Assembly: GCA_900542145.1 (NCBI GenBank)
Contig: UQMF01000001.1
Coordinates: 62,001-126,000, forward strand
Direction of reading: 5' to 3'
DNA: 64,000 nucleotides
From: an uncultured Oscillospiraceae bacterium
Lineage (GTDB): Bacteria > Bacillota > Clostridia > Oscillospirales > Ruminococcaceae
Shown: positions 1 to 8,019 of the stretch, in pieces
Layout: each line of letters begins with the position of its first letter
Position numbering within the stretch: the first letter of the stretch is position 1
Notes under the pieces: generated by a model
The model's database searches: none
Told to the model about the DNA's origin: nothing
Seen by the model: only the letters and a program-made list of their open reading frames with translations
Translations under genes and position numbers: made by a program

Positions 1-601
1 CCATCTGTAGGGTGTCCGCCATAGGCATTTCCAGTATCTTGCTGCGTGCGTATTCCTCATCGCCATATTTAGCAGCGAGTTCCCGGTACAGCTGCCTTGA
101 ATAGTCGCTCTCCCCAGGGATCACCGCGTATATATAGTGTGATCGAAGAATATAGTTTGCCGTTATCCCGTTGCATTCTGCGTCAGGGGCGGTATAATCC
201 GCGGACGTTATCCCTGCGTCATGCCAGAACAGCTCTCCGTTTGCCGCAGTGGTATTGTTCTCTGCTGCTGTGCTTTCCTCTGTTGTTTCCTGGGTTTCCG
301 TGGTGGAGGATATCGTCGTACCGGGCTGCTCCACAATATTACCACGGCTGAACCAGATACCGGCGCCCACTGCGATCACCACCGCCGCAGCGGAGCCTGC
401 GACCGCCACAATACGTCCGGCACTGCGCTTTCTCGGCTGAAGCCGAATCTCCCTTGCCTGACCGGAGCCGCCGTTTTCCGCACCGCCGGAAGCGCTGTCC
501 CTTTCGGACACCTGTTCCAGGAGCTTTTTCTTCATCTCCGCCCTGACGTCCTCCGGAAGGACTATCTTATCATACGCTGATCTGAAATCATTTCTGTTCA
601 T
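1..601 (-). CDS. Anti-sigma-factor-like membrane protein, C-terminus off the window
   Basis: Partial gene; about 200 N-terminal residues are visible and the 3' end lies beyond base 1. It starts with ATG at 601, and its first bases overlap the TGA of the upstream sigma-factor gene (ATGA), so the two are probably translationally coupled. The product has a charged cytoplasmic N-terminus (starts MNRNDFRSAYDKIVLPEDV), one membrane span near residues 70-90 and a Thr/Glu-rich extracytoplasmic linker. Position directly after an ECF sigma gene plus this single-pass layout suggest an anti-sigma factor or its sensor. No ZAS zinc motif (HxxxCxxC) is seen in the visible part, so the role is inferred from context. 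Confidence 0.7.
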   Translation of the reverse strand, partial: MNRNDFRSAYDKIVLPEDVRAEMKKKLLEQVSERDSASGGAENGGSGQAREIRLQPRKRSAGRIVAVAGSAAAVVIAVGAGIWFSRGNIVEQPGTTISSTTETQETTEESTAAENNTTAANGELFWHDAGITSADYTAPDAECNGITANYILRSHYIYAVIPGESDYSRQLYRELAAKYGDEEYARSKILEMPMADTLQM

Positions 602-1086
602 ATTGCGTCCCCCTCCAGATCTATCTTCAGCATCGAGCGACCGCGCTCCAGCCGCTTGTATACAGTATTCTCACTTATCCCGAGAATCCCTGCAATATCC
701 GCCGCCGGCATGTCCTCGTAGTAGAACATGTACACCGTGGTGCGTATCTTCTCCGGCAGGCGCATTACCAGGTCGAGCACCTCGTACTCCCGGGAGCCTG
801 CTGGCGTACACAGAGTGTTCTCAAGCACTTCGTCCAGCGGAACATTCCGCTTTATCCTTCCGGATTTCATCACGTTCAGGGATTTGTTCTCCGCCGCCCT
901 TATCAGCCACGCCTTTGCATGGGCGCTGTTGTTGAAGCATTCCTGCCTTATCAGCGCGGTAAAGGTGTCCATGACAATATCCTGCGCTTCTTCGCGGTTT
1001 TTCACTATGTTCAGGGCAATCCTGTACACCATGTCGGCATGTTCGTCGAACAGTGCGCTTATCACGTCCTGAGTGATCAGTACCAT
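598..1086 (-). CDS. ECF-type RNA polymerase sigma factor (sigma-70 family)
   Basis: 162 aa. Sigma region 2 is at about residues 10-70 (FDEHADMVYRIALNIVKN, then EEAQDIVMDTF) and region 4 at about 105-155, with an HTH reading MPAADIAGILGISENTVYKR. There is no region 1 or 3, as in ECF sigmas. I chose the ATG at 1086 because GAAAGGTGGG lies 7-9 bases upstream; an in-frame extension to 1188 has no ribosome site. The downstream membrane protein overlaps by four bases and is the likely regulator. The divergent neighbour is a secreted LRR protein, which could be a target; that is inference. Confidence 0.9.
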   Translation of the reverse strand: MVLITQDVISALFDEHADMVYRIALNIVKNREEAQDIVMDTFTALIRQECFNNSAHAKAWLIRAAENKSLNVMKSGRIKRNVPLDEVLENTLCTPAGSREYEVLDLVMRLPEKIRTTVYMFYYEDMPAADIAGILGISENTVYKRLERGRSMLKIDLEGDAI

Positions 1087-1277
1087 ATAATTCCCACCTT
1101 TCTGCGAATAACTTCGCCTTTCACTTAATAAAACCACCCGGGGACGTGTTTTCTGACATTTCCGCTTCTCTTTTTTACTGCACCGCACACTTTAGATATT
1201 GTGCCAAAAATCATTCTGGCGAAATTATGAAATATGTACAATATAAGTGTCCCCCGGGAAGAATGGGTGAAAAACCC

Positions 1278-1306
1278 TTGAAAAAACGGCGGAATCATGA
1301 TATAAT
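1278..1306 (+). promoter_or_regulatory. Sigma-A promoter of the LRR surface protein gene
   Basis: TTGAAA (1278-1283), 17-base spacer, TATAAT (1301-1306), about 48 bases upstream of the ATG at 1354. Confidence 0.7.
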
Positions 1307-1353
1307 TAATGTGTCTTAGGGTAATTATTTTCAATTTTCTAGGAGGTTTTATC

Positions 1354-3165
1354 ATGGTTTTAAAAAAGTCCCAGAGAGTGATCAGTTTCATGCTGGCGCT
1401 CATTTTCGCGCTCGCGCTTTCCGCAACGTTCTGCGTTGAGAGAGCCGGCGCAGTTGCAGACGGCGAATGGACCTATGATATCGAAGCCAACGGCGCGAAT
1501 ATCACAGGCTACATTGGCACCGATACGTCTGTCACAGTCCCTGCAAAGATCGGCAACACCAAGGTTTACAAGGTCACCGCTCTCTGCACCAACAACTTCA
1601 AGGACAGGATCACTTCCATCACGTTCTCAAACGGTATCACTGAACTGGCTGACAGCGTGTGCAAGTCCTATTCCGCGCTTGAGAAGGTAACGCTTCCCGA
1701 TACTCTCAACAAGATCGGCAAGGACGCTTTTGCAAGCTGCAAATCCCTCGTCGGGATCACTATCCCCAACTCCGTAACTGAGATCGGCGACAGTGCGTTC
1801 ACCGACTGCACAGCCCTCATCAGCGCAACCCTCAACTGCAGAATGACCAAGCTCCCCATGCGTATTTTTGCAGGCGACAAGGCACTTTCCACAGTGACTA
1901 TCCCTACATACACCACCGAGATCTGCGACAACGCTTTTGACGGCTGCGAATCCCTTACTTCCATCTACCTTCCCAGCTCCGTCAAAACCCTCGGCAACAA
2001 CGCATTCAGCAACTGCCTCAAGCTTTCCGCTGTGACCCTCTCTTCCGAGCTGAAGACCATCGGTCAGCTGGCATTCTACAACTGCTCATCCCTCACCACG
2101 ATCTTCATTCCTAACAAGGTAAAGACCATTAACGAGGAAGCATTTGCAAGCTGCGGTTCCCTGCGTACTGCATTCATTTCCCCGTCCGTTCAGATCATTA
2201 AGGCAAGAACTTTCAACAACTGCCCTAACCTCGAGAGCATTGTTTTCGGCGGCGAGAACTACGGGTTCAACGAATTCTCCAACACCTCCAACTCCGCTGT
2301 CGTATACTATCCTGCAAAGTATGTATCCAGCTGGGCTAACTACTACGCTTCCAAGGTAAAGTCCTACCAGGCTCCTACCTCAATCAACCTCACAGGCGAC
2401 ACCACCGTTGACGTGGGCGCCTCCAAGGTACTCAACATCACCACTAACGGCGACTTCAAGGACGCTTACCTCGTAACAAGCTCCAACCCTGCGGTCGCAA
2501 CTGTAACTCCCGAGGGCAAGCTGGTGGCTCGCTCCACTGGTATCACTACCCTTACCGTTACCGCGGTTTCCGGCGTAACCAAGACAGCTCAGATCTCCGT
2601 TAAGCCTGCCGCTCCGACAAACGTAAAGGCAGCTTCCAAGACCACAACTTCCGCTGATATCTCCTGGAAGGCTTGCTACAACGTGACCGGCTACAACATC
2701 TACCGCTCCACCTCCAAGAACGGCACCTATAAGAAGGTAGGTTCCTCCACCGGCACCACCTACACCGACAAGGGTCTGACCAAGGGCAAGACTTACTACT
2801 ACAAGGTCGCTTCCTATGTAAGCTCCGACGGCAAGCAGGTCATCTCCAGCTACAGCAGCGTGTCTTCTGTCAAGGCGGCAGCTCCGGCTCCTGCAACCAT
2901 CAACGCCAAGAAGGTAAAGGCTGGCGCTGCCAAGATCACATGGGGCAAGTCCAACGGCGCTTCCGGATACGAAGTTTACATGGCTACTTCCTCTAAAGGT
3001 AAGTACACGAAGATCTCCACCGTCGCAAAGCCTACTACCCTTTCCTGCTCCAAGTCCGGTCTGACCAAGGGCAAGACCTACTACTTCAAGGTTCGCTCCT
3101 ACACCACTGTGAACGGCAAAAAGGTTTACAGCGACTACACCAAGATAGTCAAGGTAAAGGTCTGA
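1354..3165 (+). CDS. Secreted BspA-like leucine-rich-repeat protein with Big2 and two FN3 domains
   Basis: 603 aa. The start is the ATG at 1354, with AGGAGG 8 bases upstream. A signal peptide covers about residues 1-33 (KKSQR, then a hydrophobic stretch ending around ERAGA). Residues ~49-312 are LRR_5 (BspA/Treponema) repeats of the form LxxIxIPxSVxxIGxxAFxxCxxL, at least nine copies. Residues ~339-415 are a Big2-like domain (NPAVATVTPEGKLVA). Two fibronectin type III domains follow at ~418-505 and ~509-603, each with GLTKGKTYYYKV or GLTKGKTYYFKV. No sortase signal or C-terminal membrane span is seen, so it is probably secreted or held non-covalently. This architecture is typical of gut Clostridia adhesins; the ligand is unknown. 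Confidence 0.9.
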   Translation: MVLKKSQRVISFMLALIFALALSATFCVERAGAVADGEWTYDIEANGANITGYIGTDTSVTVPAKIGNTKVYKVTALCTNNFKDRITSITFSNGITELADSVCKSYSALEKVTLPDTLNKIGKDAFASCKSLVGITIPNSVTEIGDSAFTDCTALISATLNCRMTKLPMRIFAGDKALSTVTIPTYTTEICDNAFDGCESLTSIYLPSSVKTLGNNAFSNCLKLSAVTLSSELKTIGQLAFYNCSSLTTIFIPNKVKTINEEAFASCGSLRTAFISPSVQIIKARTFNNCPNLESIVFGGENYGFNEFSNTSNSAVVYYPAKYVSSWANYYASKVKSYQAPTSINLTGDTTVDVGASKVLNITTNGDFKDAYLVTSSNPAVATVTPEGKLVARSTGITTLTVTAVSGVTKTAQISVKPAAPTNVKAASKTTTSADISWKACYNVTGYNIYRSTSKNGTYKKVGSSTGTTYTDKGLTKGKTYYYKVASYVSSDGKQVISSYSSVSSVKAAAPAPATINAKKVKAGAAKITWGKSNGASGYEVYMATSSKGKYTKISTVAKPTTLSCSKSGLTKGKTYYFKVRSYTTVNGKKVYSDYTKIVKVKV

Positions 3166-3181
3166 TCTGCTGAAATCAATT

Positions 3182-3213
3182 ATCAGGGACTGCATTGCAG
3201 TCCCTGATTTTTT
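3182..3213 (+). terminator. Intrinsic terminator after the LRR gene
   Basis: About 13-bp stem (ATCAGGGACTGC / GCAGTCCCTGAT) with a 3-base loop, followed by TTTTTT. Confidence 0.85.
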
Positions 3214-3220
3214 ATGCCAT

Positions 3221-3252
3221 AAAACTAAAACCGGACGGAAAAACCGCCCGGT
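3221..3252 (-). terminator. Intrinsic terminator of the candidate small RNA
   Basis: On the minus strand, ACCGGGCGG / CCGTCCGGT with a TTTTT loop and one mismatch, then TTTAGTTTT. Confidence 0.7.
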
Positions 3253-3410
3253 CTTTGTTATCAGTCAAACCGCCTTGCCGTAGATATACCTAATAAAACC
3301 CGCTAATCAGCAGGGTGGGTAAAATCGCCTGAGGGTTTCACGCTCCCTATCTTCCGCAGTACGGGAGGTCTGCAATCCGCCGCCAGAGTCGAAGTCCCTT
3401 TTACAACATG
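3221..3410 (-). ncRNA. Candidate structured small RNA (possibly 6S-like)
   Basis: A ~190-nt minus-strand segment with no ORF, its own promoter (TATAAT at 3421-3416) and an intrinsic terminator (3252-3221). Internal pairings visible by eye include CCUGC/GCGGG around a UGAUUA loop, GUGAAACC pairing with GGUUUGAC (one mismatch), and CUCCC/GGGAG, giving a rod-like fold. Length, housekeeping promoter and rod shape would fit a 6S RNA, but I cannot confirm the family without a covariance search. It could also be an unclassified sRNA. Confidence 0.45.
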
Positions 3411-3415
3411 TTCGG

Positions 3416-3443
3416 ATTATAAACAGTATACCCACACGAACAA
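3416..3443 (-). promoter_or_regulatory. Promoter of the candidate small RNA
   Basis: Minus strand TTGTTC (3443-3438), 16-base spacer, TATAAT (3421-3416). Confidence 0.5.
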
Positions 3444-3488
3444 GGCAGTAAGCCAACATCAATAGTATCTACAGAAGCAGCCCGGCTA

Positions 3489-3869
3489 TTACTGTAAGAT
3501 TTCACCATCGTCCTCAGACATGTCCTCAAGAGAGAACAGAGCCTTCAGGAAAAGCTCGCCGATTTTCTGGTTCTCCGCCTCGTCGTCGATGGAGGTAAGA
3601 AGCAGCTCATCGTCGTTTTCTTCGCCCTTGAGCACAACGAACTCGTCCGGCTCATCCTCATCCTCGGACTTGGGGAGCAGCGCGTAATAAATCGCGCCCT
3701 TGTATTCCATGCTGGAAATGCACTCGAATTCGGTTGTCACACCGTCCTCATCGTCCAGCGGAATATATGTTTCTTCAAAAAAGTGGAACACAGCGATATC
3801 GCCGGACTCATCAGTCAGCGTTACCGTGCCTTCATTCTCGTCGAACGCTACATTATCATTTTCAGCCAT
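3489..3869 (-). CDS. DUF1292 (YrzB-like) small acidic protein
   Basis: 126 aa, strongly acidic. The N-terminal ~80 residues follow the DUF1292 pattern (TVTLTDESGDIAVFHFFEETYI, then KGAIYYALLPK and EFVVLKGEENDDELLLTSIDDE). ATG at 3869 with AAAGGA upstream. DUF1292 genes usually follow yrzL/ruvX; here the gene stands alone, with the small-RNA locus downstream and the XRE gene upstream on the same strand. Function of the family is unknown; probably cytoplasmic. Confidence 0.8.
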   Translation of the reverse strand: MAENDNVAFDENEGTVTLTDESGDIAVFHFFEETYIPLDDEDGVTTEFECISSMEYKGAIYYALLPKSEDEDEPDEFVVLKGEENDDELLLTSIDDEAENQKIGELFLKALFSLEDMSEDDGEILQ

Positions 3870-3991
3870 AAGATTTCCTTTCCGGAAGCCGGACTTAGCA
3901 CCGGTCCTTCACTGATTATATTTTACACCAATACGCCCGTGTTGTCAAGGGCTTTTTGTATCTTTTCACGGCAGGTAATTATTCCACTGCT

Positions 3992-4489
3992 TTATTTTCC
4001 AGTGAACGCATGCCGCTCCGCGTAAGCCATCATTCTGTTGTATCTGACGATACAGCAGACAGGTGAAATTACTGCAACTATAAGCGGTATATACAGACGC
4101 TTAAGATACCAGCCCACCGCGAGAATTGCAAAACACAGCATTGTAATAACTACAATTTCAGCAATATGCTCACGCTTCCACTTTTTCTTGAAATACTCCA
4201 GGCGCTCCTTTGCGGAGAATGCGCTCTCCAGGGCTGCGCAGAGGTTCTTCTCCGCAGCTTCGTGGTCTTCCTCGGCGGTAAGCTTCTTTCCCGTCAGCAG
4301 CTCATTTATGCTGAGATCGTACATTCGGCTGAGCTCCAGAAGCATGTCCACCGGAGGAAGGTAATTCCCCGTTTCCCACCGGGAGATTGTCTTCCCTGTC
4401 ACGCCAAGGCGTTCTCCAAGCTGCTCCTGGGTCATACCGTGGCTCTTTCTCAATTCCGAAAGAAATCTGCCAATAAGTTTCATGTCCAT
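3992..4489 (-). CDS. XRE-family transcriptional regulator with C-terminal membrane segments
   Basis: 165 aa. An N-terminal HTH_3 domain covers residues ~3-60 (FLSELRKSHGMTQEQLGERL, GVTGKTISRWETGNYLPP), followed by a charged linker with an AAEKNLCAAL helix. Two hydrophobic segments at ~107-145 (IVVITMLCFAILAVGWYL and YIPLIVAVISPVCCIV) should anchor it in the membrane. The ATG at 4489 has AAAGGGTGAAG at proper spacing; an in-frame GTG at 4498 overlaps the ribosome site and is unlikely. A perfect inverted repeat ~94 bases upstream may be its own operator. The signal and target genes are unknown. Confidence 0.85.
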   Translation of the reverse strand: MDMKLIGRFLSELRKSHGMTQEQLGERLGVTGKTISRWETGNYLPPVDMLLELSRMYDLSINELLTGKKLTAEEDHEAAEKNLCAALESAFSAKERLEYFKKKWKREHIAEIVVITMLCFAILAVGWYLKRLYIPLIVAVISPVCCIVRYNRMMAYAERHAFTGK

Positions 4490-4582
4490 ACTCTTCACCC
4501 TTTCCCGGGGACGGCTGCTTACAAAATCAGACCCGTGAGTTCGCTCGTTTGAACGGTCGATTTTGCTTTATTCAGCGTTTCC

Positions 4583-4608
4583 TTGACTTATATCATAGCA
4601 TAAGTCAA
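4583..4608 (-). promoter_or_regulatory. Perfect 9-bp inverted repeat upstream of the XRE gene (operator candidate)
   Basis: TTGACTTAT (4583-4591), 8-base spacer, ATAAGTCAA (4600-4608). On the minus strand the repeat contains a TATGAT element that could serve as a -10, so a bound dimer would block transcription of the XRE gene. Confidence 0.5.
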
Positions 4609-4652
4609 CCAAAAAGTCCACCCCATAAACAGCGAATCGCAGTACAAAGCAA

Positions 4653-4680
4653 AAACGGCACTGCCGAAGCAGTGCCGTTT
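4653..4680 (-). terminator. Intrinsic terminator of the surface protein gene
   Basis: 12-bp perfect stem AAACGGCACTGC / GCAGTGCCGTTT with a 4-base loop; continues as TTTTT on the minus strand. Confidence 0.85.
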
Positions 4681-4704
4681 GTTGTTGATATGATCAACTG
4701 TTAA

Positions 4705-5493
4705 TTACTTTCTCTTCTTGGAAACGAGAACAGCGCCAGCAGCCAGAACAGCTACGCCAGCAACAGCTGCGATACCCTCAACGCCTGTATCAGGAGAGCC
4801 CTTGTCAGGAGTTGTGGTTGTTGCTGTGTCATCAGCAGCATCGCCAGTTGTAGCGTCAGTAGCAGTGTCATCAGCAGCAGCGCCCATACCAGTACCGGAA
4901 ACGGTGAAGGTTACGGACAGGGAGTCATCAAAGGAGAAACCAGCAGCGTCGATAGGAGCATCCTTAGAGGTGTCGCCGTATGCGTTGAAGATCTCAAGTC
5001 TGATCTTGCCGTTGCCCTCGATATCGCCGTAGTAGAGCTTGCTCTCGTCAACAGCGATATCGGTGGAAGTGCCATCAGTATTTGTAGCAGTGATAACAAC
5101 ATCAGAGATCTTCAGACCAGTAGCCTGAGCGAAAGCCATCTTGTCAGCAGCAGTCTCGAGAGCGTCATAACCCTCAGCGTCCTTGCCGCAGCCCAGAGCG
5201 TTAGCAAGACCATCGATATCTACGCAGAATACTGTAGCGCCAGTGCCGGTAGCAGGAACCATCTCAGCGGTGTCCTCATCTTCCCACTCGAAGCCGCTTA
5301 TAGCAACAGTGTATGTACCGTCGCCGGTAACATCAGCTGTGGTAGCGTTTTCACTAGTAGCGTCCATGCACTGTACGGACCAGTCAGAAGAAGCGTACAT
5401 CAGGAATGCTTCATAAGCGCTTGCGGAAGCAGCGAGAACTGCTGCGCTTACAACTGCTGCAGAAGCAGCACCAAGAATCTTTGTAATCTTCAT
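4705..5493 (-). CDS. Secreted surface protein with SPDTG sorting-type C-terminus
   Basis: 262 aa. ATG at 5493 with GGAGGA upstream. A signal peptide covers about residues 1-27 (MKITKILGAASAAVV, AASASA). Residues ~28-200 form a predicted beta-rich domain without an obvious family. An Asp/Ala/Thr-rich linker (ATDATTGDAADDTATTTT) is followed by SPDTG, a hydrophobic stretch (GIAAVAGVAVLAAGAVLV) and SKKRK, which matches a cell-wall sorting signal with a variant LPXTG motif. It is likely processed by a sortase elsewhere in the genome. It has its own promoter and terminator. The substrate or ligand is unknown. Confidence 0.8.
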   Translation of the reverse strand: MKITKILGAASAAVVSAAVLAASASAYEAFLMYASSDWSVQCMDATSENATTADVTGDGTYTVAISGFEWEDEDTAEMVPATGTGATVFCVDIDGLANALGCGKDAEGYDALETAADKMAFAQATGLKISDVVITATNTDGTSTDIAVDESKLYYGDIEGNGKIRLEIFNAYGDTSKDAPIDAAGFSFDDSLSVTFTVSGTGMGAAADDTATDATTGDAADDTATTTTPDKGSPDTGVEGIAAVAGVAVLAAGAVLVSKKRK

Positions 5494-5554
5494 GATAAAA
5501 ATCCTCCATAAAATTCTAGACAAGCACAGACAGGCCATGCTGATCCATACATAT

Positions 5555-5583
5555 ATTTTATAACATTACGGCATTTTTTTCAA
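5555..5583 (-). promoter_or_regulatory. Promoter of the SPDTG surface protein gene
   Basis: Minus strand TTGAAA (5583-5578), 17-base spacer, TAAAAT (5560-5555). Confidence 0.6.
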
Positions 5584-5705
5584 CTGTAAGATTGCACAAA
5601 CTTCAAACGATTACATTGTGCGTTTTTTAGCAATCCTACAAAAAAGTCTCTTGTTTTAGCGCCTAACGTTATAATTAAGTAAGTAATCTCATGTAATTAG
5701 CTAAA

Positions 5706-8006
5706 TTACCTCTTCCGGAAATTGGGGTTGTCATCCGGCTCCTTCATTATCGCGTCAAACAGGCGCTGGGTCTTGCTGGAACGACGCTTTTTATCCTTGA
5801 GCATATTCAGCTCCTCATGGGTAGTTGTGGGCTGATCGTCATATAAATGCCGATCCTCGGTCCAGATCCCTGAAGGCACTTCATGCGGCTCCTGATAGGG
5901 ATTTGCCGTAGATTTACGTTTCTTTGTGGAATGCTTCGGCTCGGGATTATCCGGCTCATGCTCGGGAATCCGCTCCTGCTCCGGTGAAGGTTCCGGCGCT
6001 GGCTCAGCGCGGCGCTGCTCCCTGCTCATGTCGTTCTCGGACTGCTCCAGCACGTCGAATATCGACCCGATCTCCCAGAAAGGATCCCCGGACTGCGCCG
6101 CATCCTCCTTCGCTGGCTCTGTAGCAGGTTCCGGAGCCGGCTCCACAGGCTCGGGTCGCGAAACCGCCTCGAATGCGGAATCCGCGCGGACAGCGGTGCC
6201 TGCCATTTTGCCGTATGCAGAGATCGCCGCTGCGTTCTTCCGGATAACTCTCGGCGCAGGCTTCGGAGCTTCCGGCACAGGCTCGGGTGTGGATTCCACT
6301 ACTGGTTCCTTTATCGGCTCATCTATTGTTTCAGCGGTCGCTTCAAACGGTGTGAATCCCTGTTCCGGTGCGGATTCCGCCACTTCACGGCGCTCAGACT
6401 CCGGGCGTTCGCTGAATGTGGAGAACCCACGTTCCGGCGCGGATTCCGCCACCTCCCGGCGCGCAGGCTCGGGACGCTCACTGAACGCAGAGAATCCACG
6501 TTCCGACGGATTCTCGCTCAGCGGCATCTGATACGGCTGCGGCTCTACCCTGGGACTATCCGCCCGTATAATATGCGACACCGCCCTGCCCTGGGATTTC
6601 TGCCGCTCCACGCTGGGAGAGGTGAAAAATCCCTCACGGCGCTGAGGCGGCTCCTGGACTGCGACCGGCTCCTCCGCCGGCTCCGTGAGCTTTCCGATAT
6701 CGCTGCGGCTGATTCGCTCCGGAACAAACGGCTTGACGACGCGCTCGTGATGCTCCGGCTCAGGCTTGCGCACTTCCACCACCGGATTGCTCCGGGAAAT
6801 GTCCATGGAACGGGAATACGCGATGAACGCGGTAAGATCGTCCGGCTGGATCTCGCCGTTGTTGACCTTTCCCTTCATTGCCTCAAGATACAGCCGCCAG
6901 CCCTCGTATTCCTTCAGGCTGAGAGTCCCGGTGGTCACCCGGTCGTACATTTCGTCCATTATCTCACGGCATTCGCGCTCCATCTCGGGAGTCACGCGAG
7001 TGCGTGGGTGCTCCGCTTCGTAGATCTCCAGGCAGGTCCTGCCCTTTCCGGGAAGGGAGCAGTAATCCTCGGTGTATTCGCTGTCCTTGACGTAGTATCT
7101 TCCGCAGCGCTTGCACCGCGCCAGCCAGCCACCACTTTCCAGCAGGGCGTCTATCTCAAGATCCACCGCCGCCTTCAGTCCGCAGGGCATGTATATCTTC
7201 CCGGGGGCACTCTCCATCGCCGGGCGCGACATATTGTAGCTGCTCAGCTCCTGCTGAAGCCCGGATTTCATGTGGGAGAAGGCGTCCATCGCAATCTGGT
7301 CGGACAGCGCCTCATATGACCCTATGTCGGAATAGTCATCGGAATAGTCAAAATCCGACAGCAGGTTCTTAACGATGTCCTTGGAAATACTTGGGTACAT
7401 AAAAGGCGCAGATGGAGCTCTCCCGGCAGAAAACACCTGCGTGACGCCCAGGTCCTCCAGCCGGCAGCCAAGCTCCCGGGCGGTGACGCTAAACATCAGG
7501 TCGAAGTAATTCCTCCGGGCGCTTGCTTCCTCCACGCCGGAAAGTTCCTTAGAAAACAGAAAATAAACCTTGTTCTTTGCATAATCCTGCACCCGGACAA
7601 GGTTCAGCCATTCGTTTATGCCCTTGTTGTAGCGGTATTCGCACAGCCGCACGAATACGGACTTCTCAAAGGGAGTCTTACAGTCGATGAATCGGTTCCA
7701 CAGACCGGAAGTGCCGATGTTATCCCGGCGACATATGTAGTCTATCCAGCAGTCCAGCACTATCTTGTCATAGACAGTGCGCAGGTTGTGCTCGATATAG
7801 ACGTGCATGTTCCTGAGGGAATTTCGCAGATCAGTCACCCGGTCAGTATCCAGCTCCCCGGAATGCAGCGCTTCATCGCATACGGCGACCGCATTCTCGG
7901 CAAAATACGACAGGTCATAGTCGCAGAAGGTCAGCAGTGAAAACGGGTAGCGAAGCTGGAATATCTCGCTTGAATTTTTCCCTGCCAGGTTGAGAACTCT
8001 TTCCAA
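5706..8006 (-). CDS. DUF6076-like protein: zinc-ribbon core with long Pro/Glu-rich tail
   Basis: 766 aa from a TTG start at 8006. AAAGGAG lies 7 bases before the TTG, and this start avoids a 44-base overlap with the upstream gene; an in-frame ATG at 8063 has only a weak ribosome site. The N-terminal ~400 residues look globular, with a probable zinc site CKRCGRYY near residue 296 followed by YCSLPGKGRTC. Residues ~420-740 are Pro/Glu/Arg-rich and disordered, with an imperfect repeat (ERGFSAFSERPEP, ERGFSTFSERPES, EQGFTPFEA). The basic C-terminus ends in PNFRKR. It resembles DUF6076 proteins from memory only; no function is known. It forms a likely operon with the membrane protein upstream. Confidence 0.7.
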   Translation of the reverse strand: MERVLNLAGKNSSEIFQLRYPFSLLTFCDYDLSYFAENAVAVCDEALHSGELDTDRVTDLRNSLRNMHVYIEHNLRTVYDKIVLDCWIDYICRRDNIGTSGLWNRFIDCKTPFEKSVFVRLCEYRYNKGINEWLNLVRVQDYAKNKVYFLFSKELSGVEEASARRNYFDLMFSVTARELGCRLEDLGVTQVFSAGRAPSAPFMYPSISKDIVKNLLSDFDYSDDYSDIGSYEALSDQIAMDAFSHMKSGLQQELSSYNMSRPAMESAPGKIYMPCGLKAAVDLEIDALLESGGWLARCKRCGRYYVKDSEYTEDYCSLPGKGRTCLEIYEAEHPRTRVTPEMERECREIMDEMYDRVTTGTLSLKEYEGWRLYLEAMKGKVNNGEIQPDDLTAFIAYSRSMDISRSNPVVEVRKPEPEHHERVVKPFVPERISRSDIGKLTEPAEEPVAVQEPPQRREGFFTSPSVERQKSQGRAVSHIIRADSPRVEPQPYQMPLSENPSERGFSAFSERPEPARREVAESAPERGFSTFSERPESERREVAESAPEQGFTPFEATAETIDEPIKEPVVESTPEPVPEAPKPAPRVIRKNAAAISAYGKMAGTAVRADSAFEAVSRPEPVEPAPEPATEPAKEDAAQSGDPFWEIGSIFDVLEQSENDMSREQRRAEPAPEPSPEQERIPEHEPDNPEPKHSTKKRKSTANPYQEPHEVPSGIWTEDRHLYDDQPTTTHEELNMLKDKKRRSSKTQRLFDAIMKEPDDNPNFRKR

Positions 8007-8019
8007 ATCCAGGCTCCTT

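Noticed and set aside
2380..3195. 271-codon minus-strand frame opposite the LRR/FN3 gene
   Set aside because: Shadow produced by the repeat-rich Lys/Thr/Ser codons of the FN3 domains.
5706..8006. Phage tail or adhesin identity for the Pro/Glu-rich protein
   Set aside because: It has no signal peptide or phage neighbours, and the repeats are low-complexity, so composition alone is not evidence.
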